DNA of 10,739 nt from Victivallales bacterium (lineage in GTDB: Bacteria > Verrucomicrobiota > Lentisphaeria > Oligosphaerales > Oligosphaeraceae): the NCBI GenBank assembly GCA_017543165.1, contig JAFYGL010000175.1, forward strand, positions 1-10,739, read 5' to 3'. Under the pieces are notes generated by a model. The model was not told where the DNA came from, searched no databases, and saw nothing but the letters and a program-made list of their open reading frames with translations. The position numbers and the translations under genes are program-made. Positions 1-7,139 of the stretch are shown one piece after another (positions within the stretch are counted from its first letter, which is position 1; each line of letters starts with the position of its first letter).

Positions 1-2
1 GC

Positions 3-662
3 TGCCTGAACAACCTGAAGCAGATTGGCCTTGCAATAACCTTGTACGCCGATGACTGGGATGACTATGTGGTGCCCCAAAGGGTGCCTGCCAGGTGGAC
101 AGAGACCTCCATGTGGATGTCCAGGCTCTGCGGAATAGATGCCCCGACAGGCAATTTGCCGCCAGGACCACCCTACGGCATTACCCGCCCTACGCACAAC
201 GGCGACAGGAACTGCGTATGGTGGTGCCCGTCCGAAGGCATGGGCTTTGGCACATTCTCCTACTACCACTATGCCTGCAATCCCAATGTCATAAGGGGAT
301 GCCAGGATTCCACAGGCAAACTACCCAAGAACAATGGCATAAAACTAGTGCAGATAAACACGCCCAGCGAGGCCAAGACCGTGATGGATTCAGCCAGAAG
401 CAATGACTGCAAGGCCAACTGGGGCCAGATGGTCAGCTACAGGCATGGCGCAGGCGACGCACGCGGACAAGGCAATGTGGCCAACCAAGGCGATGCAGTC
501 GCCACGATTTTCCCAGGTTCAGGGGCGCGTGTCAACACGTTGTTCATTGACGGCCATGCGGTCTCCATGCCAATTGGAGAATTTTGCGCACCATACGCAT
601 GGACCAGAAAGGAGCAGTTCATTAACATGGGCGGTCAGGACTTCAGCAAGATACTTGATTGA
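3..662 (+). CDS. Pseudopilin-like (prepilin/DUF1559-type) protein, 5' end missing
   Basis: The reading frame is open to the left edge and runs in frame from position 3, so the N-terminus with the prepilin cleavage site and membrane helix is outside the window. The first visible residues, C-L-N-N-L-K-Q-I-G-L-A then Y-A-D-D-W-D-D-Y, are the segment that follows the N-terminal helix in the PulG-like/DUF1559 proteins of Lentisphaerota and Planctomycetota. Near the C-terminus, V-N-T-L-F-I-D-G-H-A matches the family's closing (A/V)-x-x-L-F-x-D-G-H motif. Several Cys residues (for example in C-V-W-W-C-P) could form disulfides, which fits an exported protein. About 219 residues are visible; family members are usually about 230-280, so perhaps 20-50 are missing. 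Such genes are often scattered next to secreted carbohydrate-active enzymes; their exact role is unsettled. A TTG at 42 lies inside the conserved motif and is not the true start. Confidence 0.8.
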   Translation, partial: CLNNLKQIGLAITLYADDWDDYVVPQRVPARWTETSMWMSRLCGIDAPTGNLPPGPPYGITRPTHNGDRNCVWWCPSEGMGFGTFSYYHYACNPNVIRGCQDSTGKLPKNNGIKLVQINTPSEAKTVMDSARSNDCKANWGQMVSYRHGAGDARGQGNVANQGDAVATIFPGSGARVNTLFIDGHAVSMPIGEFCAPYAWTRKEQFINMGGQDFSKILD

Positions 663-701
663 GCAGTGGACAATGGGGGCTTGCCTCTGGCATGGCACAG
701 T

Positions 702-731
702 TGATGTGGGCGCCGAGGCGGCGCCCACTCA
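702..731 (+). terminator. GC-rich hairpin after pseudopilin gene
   Basis: The arms GTGGGCGCC (706-714) and GGCGCCCAC (720-728) are perfect 9-bp complements around the loop GAGGC. Three more pairs (TGA 702-704 with TCA 729-731) extend the stem if T705 is bulged. It lies 40 nt after the stop codon and could end transcription, but no T-run follows, so it is not a textbook intrinsic terminator. It may instead be the core of an intergenic repeat element; a similar layout occurs at 10091-10197. Confidence 0.45.
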
Positions 732-772
732 GGTTGCCTTGGCGGGAACAGCATTCTTGGCAGTATGCATAA

Positions 773-807
773 AACAGTCCACAGACCACAGACCACAGTC
801 CACATTT
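773..807 (+). repeat. Period-7 tandem repeat CACAG(A/T)C before start codon
   Basis: Consecutive heptamers read AACAGTC (773-779), CACAGAC (780-786), CACAGAC (787-793), CACAGTC (794-800) and CACATTT (801-807, degenerate). The array stops two bases before the Shine-Dalgarno sequence at 809-813, so it would be in the mRNA leader or overlap the promoter. The 13-mer CCACAGTCCACAT (793-805) recurs on the minus strand at 10102-10090, at the equivalent place upstream of the esterase gene. Confidence 0.8.
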
Positions 808-808
808 T

Positions 809-813
809 AGGAG
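809..813 (+). promoter_or_regulatory. Ribosome binding site of LamG gene
   Basis: AGGAG lies 6 nt before the ATG at 820 and 9 nt before a second in-frame ATG at 823. Both spacings work, so the protein may begin with one or two Met residues. Confidence 0.65.
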
Positions 814-819
814 AACAAC

Positions 820-1497
820 ATGATGAAGCGCATTCTATTTGCATTGGCAGTGATTATTGGCATTGGCTTGTTTGCCCAGGAGCCAATACAAAAATGGGAT
901 TTCAACGGGGCGGACACGGGATTGAAACTGCTCAGGGCCGAGACTGGCATTAAAATGGTGGAAGGCCTCACAGGCAAGGCGCTGTATATTGGCGGCGGCT
1001 ACAAGAACAACAAGGCAGGCGGCGCCAGCACCAGCATTGAACCAACGACCTTCACCAAGCCGTTCACCATCGACTTGTGGCTGAAGCTGGATGACAAAAT
1101 CGACTACAAGATGTTCAGGGACATTGTGGGCAACGGCGCGGACAAAGGTCCTGGCTTCAGGCTTACATACTACTACAATCAATTGCGTGTGATAACTGGC
1201 GACGGCACCACCCACCAGGCGGCAGTGGTCGGCACCAAGATAATCATCCCCAAAGAGGAATGGTTCTTCATTACAATGACATACAGCGGAAGCGAACTTG
1301 CAATTTACATCAATGGCAAGGAGGCAATGAAAAAGGAAATCACACTCACCGCAGGGAAAAAGATGTTCTCCTTTGGCTCCTACAAAGGCGGCATGGCATA
1401 TCCGCTAAAAGGCGCATTGGACAATGTGCGCATATATGACAAGGTCCTTGACCAGGCTGAAATCGTGGCCATATACGAAAAGGAGGTCATACGATGA
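820..1497 (+). CDS. Secreted LamG / concanavalin A-like domain protein
   Basis: This 225-residue protein starts with a classic signal peptide (M-M-K-R then a hydrophobic stretch to about residue 19, with a likely cut near F-A-Q). It has no lipobox Cys, so it is probably released to the periplasm or exported further. The rest is one LamG/ConA-like jelly-roll (about residues 25-220): P-F-T-I-D-L-W-L-K-L near 75-85, then E-W-F-F-I-T-M-T-Y, L-A-I-Y-I-N-G-K, and the closing G-A-L-D-N-V-R-I-Y-D-K-V-L. That order (strand for 'sensible' substrate contact, I-N-G hairpin, D-x-V-R-I-Y/F end) is typical of Laminin_G_3 domains, which usually bind glycans or are structural; no hydrolase catalytic motif is seen. 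Its stop codon overlaps the start of the next gene (ATGA), so the two are translationally coupled and probably work together. The role as a glycan-binding partner is inferred. Confidence 0.85.
   Translation: MMKRILFALAVIIGIGLFAQEPIQKWDFNGADTGLKLLRAETGIKMVEGLTGKALYIGGGYKNNKAGGASTSIEPTTFTKPFTIDLWLKLDDKIDYKMFRDIVGNGADKGPGFRLTYYYNQLRVITGDGTTHQAAVVGTKIIIPKEEWFFITMTYSGSELAIYINGKEAMKKEITLTAGKKMFSFGSYKGGMAYPLKGALDNVRIYDKVLDQAEIVAIYEKEVIR
1480..1487 (+). promoter_or_regulatory. Near-perfect Shine-Dalgarno inside the LamG gene
   Basis: AAGGAGGT, a full match to the anti-SD sequence, lies in the last codons of the LamG gene 6 nt before the ATG at 1494. It fixes the start of the CBM9/barrel gene and suggests strong translation of the coupled pair. 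Confidence 0.8.
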
Positions 1498-3941
1498 GAT
1501 TCTTGACTGCATTGACACTGTTCGCCTCTCTGCTGCTTTTCGCAGTCCAGGACATTAAATTAAACGTAACTAAAAATGTGCCTCTGGTGGACGGCGACAT
1601 TTCCGATGCCTGCTGGCAGGAGGCCCCCTGGCAGGAAGGTTTCACCACACTGAAGACTGGCGTTCCTGCAAAAGAGGCCACGCGTTTCAAGATATTGCAG
1701 GGGAAAAGCGGATTGTACCTGGCGATTGACTGCCTTGACAACAAGGTCGAAAGCGAAGTGCGCCCGCATGACGGCATGGTCTGGTGGGATGACTGCGTGG
1801 AAATCTTCGTCGTGACAGAAAGCGAAATCAATGTGGACGCCAATGTGCGGGAATACTATCAATTCATAGTCAATGCAGCTGGCTCCATGTTCGAGGGCCA
1901 CATCAAGGCCACCATCGGCAACGGAAAATGGAACGGCCCCTGGCGTTCAGCCGTCGCGAAGAACGAGCATGGCTGGCAGGCGGAAGCATTCATTCCATTC
2001 GCGGCATTTCCGAATCCAGAGGGCAATACCTGGCATCTCAACGTGGGGCGTGAAAACAAGGACGTGGAGATAAGCACCTGGGCAAAGATGCTCACTTATT
2101 CAAGCCTGGACAAGTACAAGAAGATAAGCGGTCTGGCGATAGATGCACAGCGCTACAACCTGGGCCTGGATGAAGTCAAGTTCAATGTACGCCCACCTGA
2201 TGCAATGCCATTCCTGGTCACCAAGGTAAAGGGCACGCCAAAAAGAAAACTCTACCTGGCCAGCAAGATTGTGAAGGACGGCAATTTCATATCCTACGAT
2301 GAAAACCAGATCGCTCTTGACGGGCAAGGCAACGCCGAGTACAAGTTCGCCACAGGCATCAAGGATTCAGGCAAATACACCGTAGCAATAAGCTTGATTG
2401 ACAAGGAAGGCATAGTGTTCCACGAGGAAAGGAAACTGGCGCTCAACCTGGCGCCATGCACACTGGAGTTCGACAGGCCCTACCGCCCGAATGTCATCCT
2501 CTCGAAACAGGCGAACAAGACAGTGCCCTTCACACTGTCATTGACGCTGCCACCAGAGACGCTTGCCAAGACAATCGCCAAGATAGCAGTCAAGGCCCAA
2601 GACGGCAAACTGGCGGCCAGCCAGGAACGCAAGAACCTCAAGGCAACGGAGAAATTCATCGTTGATGCTTCAAAGCTCCCATTTGGAAAATACAACATTG
2701 AAGTGACGCTACTGGCGGACGGCAAATCCGTGGGCAATGTCAAGACAGATTTAGTCGTGGCAAAGCCAGTTGCAACCGAAGTGTGGCTGGACGAAGACAA
2801 GAGAATGGTGGTCAATGGCAAGCCATTCTTCCCAGTGGGATTCATGGGCAGTTCCAATGTGGAGGTTTACCAGGGCACGAAATGCAATATCGCCCACTTC
2901 TACGAATTGCAGAATGGGCCTGTTGACAAGTTGAAGCACGCCTTCGAACTGGCAGAGAAGGAGGGCGTCAAACTGATTGTCTATCCATTCCCGAAAATGG
3001 GACGCGGCACCATGCAGAAGGCAGGACGCCTTACCGATGAACAGTGGAAGAAGATACACGACTTTGTCATGGAATACAAGGAACACCCTGCCCTGCTTGC
3101 CTGGTTCACTTTTGACGAGCCACGCAACCCAACCTTCATCGCCGAGTTGAAGCGCATATACGAAAAACTGCAGGAATGGGATCCAGCGCACCCCGTGATC
3201 GGCAACAACAACACCGCCGCTGGCTGCGTGAGCCTGGCAGAAGGCCTCTGCGACGTAATCGCCCTGGACTTGTACCCGAACCCGCGCAAGACAAGCGACA
3301 ACAGACCTGTCCTGGGCATCTACAACGGAATGCAGCTTATGGTGCAACGCCTGCCAAAACACGGTCTCTGGAACATACCACAGGCCTTTGTCCATGGCGA
3401 ATCAGACTATGAGAAATCAATCCACCGCATCCCGACGCTGACTGAATTCCGCTGCTACAACTACATTGCAATCGTGGGCGGCGCAACAGGAATCATGGGA
3501 TACAAGATTGGCACACCCGCCTACCTGGAAGGCAAGACCAAGAAGAATGCAGGCATATTTGCGTCCAGGGGCATGATGCTGTCCCATTTTGAAGGCGTAA
3601 TACCAGAGATGGCGGCATTGTCCCCAGTCATCCTCGCCGAAACAGTGAACGGCGCCACTTGCGACAACAGCAGCATCAGGCTCTTGACAAAGCGCTACAA
3701 TGGCAAGTCCTTCATCTTCGTGGTCAACCATACAGGAAAACCGCTGGGGCAAGTGTCAATCGCAATGCCAGGCGCAAACGGCAAGTGGCAGGTACTGTCC
3801 GAAGGCCGTTCCCTCAACGCCCAGAACAACACCATCACCGACGACTTCCAGCCATACGCAGTGCACATCTACACCAACGACCTCTCCTACAGCACTGGCA
3901 TCGACCTGAACCAACTCCAAAAGAAAATCGACCAGCAATAA
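1494..3941 (+). CDS. Secreted CBM9-like plus glycoside-hydrolase-like barrel protein
   Basis: This 815-residue protein begins with a signal peptide (about residues 1-18). Residues about 23-215 look like a CBM9-type domain: V-D-G-D-I-S-D-A-C-W opens it, followed by L-Y-L-A-I-D-C-L-D, W-W-D-D-C-V-E-I-F-V (97-106) and E-A-F-I-P-F-A-A-F. Residues about 230-425 hold two beta-rich Ig-like segments. Residues about 435-700 resemble a (beta/alpha)8 barrel of GH clan A: N-G-K-P-F-F-P-V-G-F, then L-L-A-W-F-T-F-D-E-P (534-543), whose E542 is the likely acid/base, D-V-I-A-L-D-L-Y-P, and T-L-T-E-F-R then G-G-A-T-G-I-M-G-Y. A beta-sandwich tail follows (about 725-795). The nucleophile is unclear: E635 and E651 are candidates. 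The CAZy family cannot be named from sequence alone. It overlaps the LamG gene by 4 nt and is followed by a strong hairpin. The likely role is breakdown of a polysaccharide outside the cytoplasm (inference). Confidence 0.8.
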   Translation: MRFLTALTLFASLLLFAVQDIKLNVTKNVPLVDGDISDACWQEAPWQEGFTTLKTGVPAKEATRFKILQGKSGLYLAIDCLDNKVESEVRPHDGMVWWDDCVEIFVVTESEINVDANVREYYQFIVNAAGSMFEGHIKATIGNGKWNGPWRSAVAKNEHGWQAEAFIPFAAFPNPEGNTWHLNVGRENKDVEISTWAKMLTYSSLDKYKKISGLAIDAQRYNLGLDEVKFNVRPPDAMPFLVTKVKGTPKRKLYLASKIVKDGNFISYDENQIALDGQGNAEYKFATGIKDSGKYTVAISLIDKEGIVFHEERKLALNLAPCTLEFDRPYRPNVILSKQANKTVPFTLSLTLPPETLAKTIAKIAVKAQDGKLAASQERKNLKATEKFIVDASKLPFGKYNIEVTLLADGKSVGNVKTDLVVAKPVATEVWLDEDKRMVVNGKPFFPVGFMGSSNVEVYQGTKCNIAHFYELQNGPVDKLKHAFELAEKEGVKLIVYPFPKMGRGTMQKAGRLTDEQWKKIHDFVMEYKEHPALLAWFTFDEPRNPTFIAELKRIYEKLQEWDPAHPVIGNNNTAAGCVSLAEGLCDVIALDLYPNPRKTSDNRPVLGIYNGMQLMVQRLPKHGLWNIPQAFVHGESDYEKSIHRIPTLTEFRCYNYIAIVGGATGIMGYKIGTPAYLEGKTKKNAGIFASRGMMLSHFEGVIPEMAALSPVILAETVNGATCDNSSIRLLTKRYNGKSFIFVVNHTGKPLGQVSIAMPGANGKWQVLSEGRSLNAQNNTITDDFQPYAVHIYTNDLSYSTGIDLNQLQKKIDQQ

Positions 3942-3945
3942 ATAC

Positions 3946-3983
3946 AATGCAGGGGCGCAGAGCAATCTCTGCGCCTCTGCGTT
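3946..3983 (+). terminator. 17-bp hairpin after the CBM9/barrel gene
   Basis: The arms 3946-3962 and 3967-3983 pair over 17 bp with only two G-U wobbles, around the loop CAAT; the core GGCGCAGAG/CTCTGCGCC is perfect. It starts 5 nt after the stop codon. The nearest T-run (3994-3998) is 10 nt beyond the stem, so it may act as a terminator without a tight U-tract or as an mRNA 3'-end stabiliser. Confidence 0.6.
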
Positions 3984-4010
3984 GAATTATGGAGTTTTTG
4001 CCTATATTAA
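3982..4010 (+). promoter_or_regulatory. Possible sigma70-type promoter for alcohol dehydrogenase unit
   Basis: TTGAAT (3982-3987) and TATTAA (4005-4010) are separated by 17 bp, in an AT-rich stretch about 50 nt before the ATG at 4059. The -35 candidate touches the right arm of the preceding hairpin. This is motif matching only; the sigma factor preferences of this organism are unknown. Confidence 0.3.
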
Positions 4011-4058
4011 CCTTGCATTTTTCTCAGTCAAGGAAACATCAAATAAGGACTGCATTTT

Positions 4059-5237
4059 ATGGAGAACTTCATTTACGACACACCAACGAAGGTCTATTTT
4101 GGCAGGGGCGAGGAACTCAAGGTCGGCAAGATCATCAAGGAATACAATCCCAGGAAGGTGCTATTGCACTATGGCGGCAAATCGGCGCAGGCAAGTGGTT
4201 TGCTGGACCGTGTTCGCAGGTGCCTTTCCATGGAGGGGCTTCATCATGTGGAACTTGGCGGCGTGGTCGCCAATCCTGAATTAAGCCTGGTGCGCAAGGG
4301 AATCGCACTCTGCCAGCAGGAAGGGGTGGACTTTGTGCTGGCCGTGGGCGGAGGCTCCGTGCTGGATTCTGCAAAGGACATAGCCAACGGCGTAGCCAAT
4401 CCCGATGTGGATGTTTGGGACTTCTCCCTTGGCAAAGTGCAGCCCAAAAAGACATTGCACAAAGGCGCGATTTTGACGCTGGCGGCGGCTGGCTCCGAAA
4501 TGTCAAACTCCTGTGTCATAACCAATGCTGACACCAAGGAGAAGCGAGGCTATGGCAGCCCCTGCAACAGAATGGACTTCGCCATTGAGAACCCTGAGCT
4601 TACTTTCACCGTGAACGCATACCAGACAGCCTGCGGCACAGTCGATATCGGCCTCCATACAATCGAGCGCTATTTCTGCCCAGGCCATGACACATACCTC
4701 ACTGACGCAGTGGCGGAGGCCGTCATCAAGTCCATCTTCAAGGCGGGAAAGGACTGCCTTGCCAATCCATGCGACTATGAGGCCAGGGCAAACATGATGT
4801 GGGCCTCATCATTGGCGCACAATGGCCTGACGGAATGCGGGCGCCCCTCGCAACTGGTGGTGCACCAGTTCGAGCACGAGGTGTCAGGCCTTTATCCGCA
4901 GGTTGCCCATGGGGCAGGTCTTGCCGCCATCTGGTGCAGCTGGGCAAGGTACGTCTATAAGGCAAACATCATGCGCTGGCTGCAATACGCCTCGCACATC
5001 TGGAATGTGGACATTGACTTCGAGCACCCAGAAAAGACCATTGAGAAGGCAATCGACTTGCAGGAGAAATACTATGCTTCCATTGGAATGCCAATCAACC
5101 TGCGCTCACTTGGCGTGAGGCAGGAGGATTTGGAGCCAATGGCGCTGGCTTGCTCAAGAAACAAGACACGCACACTGCTTGGCGACAAGCCATTGGCATA
5201 CGATGAAATACTTGATATCTTCAAGATGGCATTCTGA
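4059..5237 (+). CDS. Iron-containing alcohol dehydrogenase (YqhD/butanol dehydrogenase-like)
   Basis: This complete 392-residue group III alcohol dehydrogenase would reduce aldehydes to alcohols, or the reverse, with NAD(P)H in the cytoplasm. The N-terminal Rossmann-like domain shows F-G-R-G at 14-17 and the nucleotide-binding A-V-G-G-G-S-V-L-D-S-A-K (95-106). The metal site of the helical C-terminal domain can be read by alignment with FucO and YqhD: D196 and H200 in D-I-G-L-H-T-I-E, H269 in H-Q-F-E-H-E, and H284 in A-H-G-A-G. The A-A-G-S-E-M-S-N segment (143-150) is also typical, and the length is usual for the family. Overall style is closest to the NADP-dependent YqhD/Bdh branch, but cofactor and substrate cannot be fixed here. 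The AAGGA at 4045-4049, 9 nt upstream, supports the start. No signal peptide. It probably forms a two-gene unit with the next gene, 20 nt downstream; a role in reducing sugar-derived aldehydes is a guess. Confidence 0.9.
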   Translation: MENFIYDTPTKVYFGRGEELKVGKIIKEYNPRKVLLHYGGKSAQASGLLDRVRRCLSMEGLHHVELGGVVANPELSLVRKGIALCQQEGVDFVLAVGGGSVLDSAKDIANGVANPDVDVWDFSLGKVQPKKTLHKGAILTLAAAGSEMSNSCVITNADTKEKRGYGSPCNRMDFAIENPELTFTVNAYQTACGTVDIGLHTIERYFCPGHDTYLTDAVAEAVIKSIFKAGKDCLANPCDYEARANMMWASSLAHNGLTECGRPSQLVVHQFEHEVSGLYPQVAHGAGLAAIWCSWARYVYKANIMRWLQYASHIWNVDIDFEHPEKTIEKAIDLQEKYYASIGMPINLRSLGVRQEDLEPMALACSRNKTRTLLGDKPLAYDEILDIFKMAF

Positions 5238-5240
5238 GAG

Positions 5241-5245
5241 AGGAG
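5241..5245 (+). promoter_or_regulatory. Ribosome binding site with long spacing
   Basis: AGGAG lies 12 nt before the ATG at 5258, longer than the usual 5-9 nt. No ATG, GTG or TTG closer to it is in frame, so the ATG at 5258 is kept. It lies 3 nt after the alcohol dehydrogenase stop, which fits cotranscription. Confidence 0.5.
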
Positions 5246-5257
5246 TTTGATTGCAAA

Positions 5258-7078
5258 ATGAAGGATATTTTTGAGGAAATCAGGGAAAACTACGATTTCA
5301 TCGGACTGCAAAACAGGACATATACCCTGGCCCGCATGGAAAAGCGGAACAGCTACGATGACTTTGACGCCAACACAAAATACTGCATGGAGGAAATGAA
5401 GCGCCTGGGCTTCTCGCAGGTAAGGCGCTTCACCCATAAGGCGGACGGTGTCACCAGCTGCTTTGACTGCATAATGCCCCGCGCCTGGTCCAGAAGCAGA
5501 ACCAAGCGCTCTTTCCTGGAGATTGTGGAAGGCGATGTGCCAGAATACGAGAAGGTGCTTGCCGACAGCAACGAGAATCCGATGCAGGCCTGCTTCTGGA
5601 TGGCTCCCACGCCCGCAAAAGGCATAAAAGCCGAACTGGTGAACTTCGATGACCTGGGAATGGAACGCCTTTCAGAGGCAAAGGGGAAATGGCTTCTGTA
5701 CGCGCCAGAAAAGGGCTTCTCGCTGGGAGGCGGCAACTTCAACACCTTTGCAAAATCAGGCATAGCGGGGCTGGTCCTCTGCAACCTTGCCAATCTTGAG
5801 ACAATGCCAGACGATTTGAACTGGTACAATGGACTGGGCTACTGTGGCTGGTATTTAAGCAAGGATGACGCCAACATGCCCGCCTTCTCCATTCCTCCAC
5901 GCCGCGCCATTACCTTGAAAGCGCAGTTGAAGGCAGGCAGGATAGTAGTGAACGGCGTGCTTAATTCAAAAATCTACGATGGTGAAATCTATACTGTCAC
6001 TGGCATTGTACCTGGCGAAAGCAAGGAGGAAATCGCGCTTTTCGCCCATTTGTACGAGCCATTCATTATTGATGATTCCGCAGGCTTCGCCCATCTCTGC
6101 GAACTGGGTGCACAACTGATACGGCGCAAGGTCAAACTGAAGAAAACGCTGCGTGTTGTATTCTCAATGGAATTGTACGGCTTTGCAGCATACCTGAAAC
6201 AGCATGGCAAGAACATAATCCTTGCCGCCAACTTCGACGGCATCCAGCACAATGAAAGCTACAACCTCATGATGCGCAGGACGCCTTTCTATCATGCCTC
6301 ATGCGCGGACTGGGTAATGGAGGACACACTGAAAAAGCGCCTTGGGGACAAGTTCACGTTGATACCAGAACCTGCCGGCCTGTCTGACGACACATTTGCA
6401 AACGACCCGTCCTTCGGCATCCCCACTTTCTGGATGCATTCCCCATGCAAAGTCAGCCACCACAGCACTGGCTATCTCTTCGAGCCCAACTGGCCCGCTT
6501 CCAAGGAAACACTGCCCGTATTCGCGGAGATTATCCAGAAGTTGCTCTGCGGCGGCCCTCTGCCAGATTATTCCACCAGAGCCGAAAAAGATTTGGACAA
6601 GGCGCTCAAGGACATTCTGCAAAGCAAGGAACTGAGTTCTTTTGAAAAACGCGTGCGCGCCAATGTGGAATACCAGCGCCAGTGCAATAGACTTGCCTCG
6701 CTCAAGACAATCGCTGGCATGGAGGCTTCAACGGAACGCATTGCCGCCATTTACGACAAGGCGAAGAAAGCCCTGGACAAACTGCCAGAGGATACGCTAT
6801 CCACAACGGAACAAAAGGCTGCGTCCTGGGTTGTCAAGGCCGCTGCCCACGGCTATCCTTTCTCGCTGGCCCGCGTTCCTTTCGCTGAACGCAGACCAGC
6901 AAGGGGTATTTCCCGCTTATTGTGGACGCAGCTTGACGGCAAGACCAGCCTTCTTGAAGCAATCAGACGGGCTGACGCGGAAATCGGCAAAAGAACTGAC
7001 GACAACGCAATCAATCGCCTTATGTGCACCCTGGAATATGTGGCAAAATACGGCTATGCCACAATCAAACGCAAATGA
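5258..7078 (+). CDS. M28-like metallopeptidase-fold protein
   Basis: This 606-residue protein has no signal peptide and is probably cytoplasmic. After an N-terminal helical part, residues about 100-230 look like an inserted PA-type beta domain. Residues about 245-430 match the core of M28/aminopeptidase-like proteins (COG4310/DUF4910 style): A-H-L-Y-E-P with H264, I-I-D-D-S-A-G with D272/D273, F-S-M-E-L-Y-G with E305, N-F-D-G with D327, and S-H-H-S-T with H401/H402. These would be the two-metal ligands and the catalytic Glu. In classical M28 enzymes the fourth motif has two adjacent Glu; here the first is Met304, so activity or mechanism may differ. Residues about 435-606 form a charged, mostly helical extension. 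It follows the alcohol dehydrogenase gene by 20 nt and likely shares its transcript. The substrate is unknown; a small peptide or amide-linked compound is possible. The assignment rests on motif order only. Confidence 0.7.
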   Translation: MKDIFEEIRENYDFIGLQNRTYTLARMEKRNSYDDFDANTKYCMEEMKRLGFSQVRRFTHKADGVTSCFDCIMPRAWSRSRTKRSFLEIVEGDVPEYEKVLADSNENPMQACFWMAPTPAKGIKAELVNFDDLGMERLSEAKGKWLLYAPEKGFSLGGGNFNTFAKSGIAGLVLCNLANLETMPDDLNWYNGLGYCGWYLSKDDANMPAFSIPPRRAITLKAQLKAGRIVVNGVLNSKIYDGEIYTVTGIVPGESKEEIALFAHLYEPFIIDDSAGFAHLCELGAQLIRRKVKLKKTLRVVFSMELYGFAAYLKQHGKNIILAANFDGIQHNESYNLMMRRTPFYHASCADWVMEDTLKKRLGDKFTLIPEPAGLSDDTFANDPSFGIPTFWMHSPCKVSHHSTGYLFEPNWPASKETLPVFAEIIQKLLCGGPLPDYSTRAEKDLDKALKDILQSKELSSFEKRVRANVEYQRQCNRLASLKTIAGMEASTERIAAIYDKAKKALDKLPEDTLSTTEQKAASWVVKAAAHGYPFSLARVPFAERRPARGISRLLWTQLDGKTSLLEAIRRADAEIGKRTDDNAINRLMCTLEYVAKYGYATIKRK

Positions 7079-7139
7079 ACTGACAGGATAATTGCAATAC
7101 GGAGTTTTTTTGAAGGGAACGCCTTGCCCCCTGGCTCAA

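Larger units (their letters stand above)
663..819. other. Intergenic gap with hairpin and heptamer array
   Basis: This 157-nt gap separates the pseudopilin stop from the LamG gene. It holds, in order, a weak G-T-G-G-A-C match (666-671), a GC-rich inverted repeat (702-731) and a period-7 tandem repeat (773-807) that ends just before the ribosome binding site. An AT-rich stretch around 764-773 (TATGCATAAA) could serve as a -10 region, but no well-spaced -35 element is convincing. No small ORF with a good start is apparent. Confidence 0.6.

Noticed and set aside
773..807. CRISPR-like array
   Set aside because: The units are 7 nt with no spacers, so this is a simple tandem repeat.
403..810. Plus-strand ORF of 135 codons running past the pseudopilin stop
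   Set aside because: It overlaps the pseudopilin gene in another frame, runs through the hairpin and heptamer array, and has low-complexity composition without motifs.
2751..3395. Minus-strand ORF of 214 codons
   Set aside because: It lies antisense within the CBM9/barrel gene, has no recognisable domain or ribosome binding site, and the plus-strand frame has clear family motifs.
7101..7111. GGAGTTTTTTT tract, similar to GGAGTTTTT at 3991-3998, as a shared terminator
   Set aside because: No stable hairpin precedes the T-run at 7105-7111, and the shared stretch is too short to be distinguished from chance.
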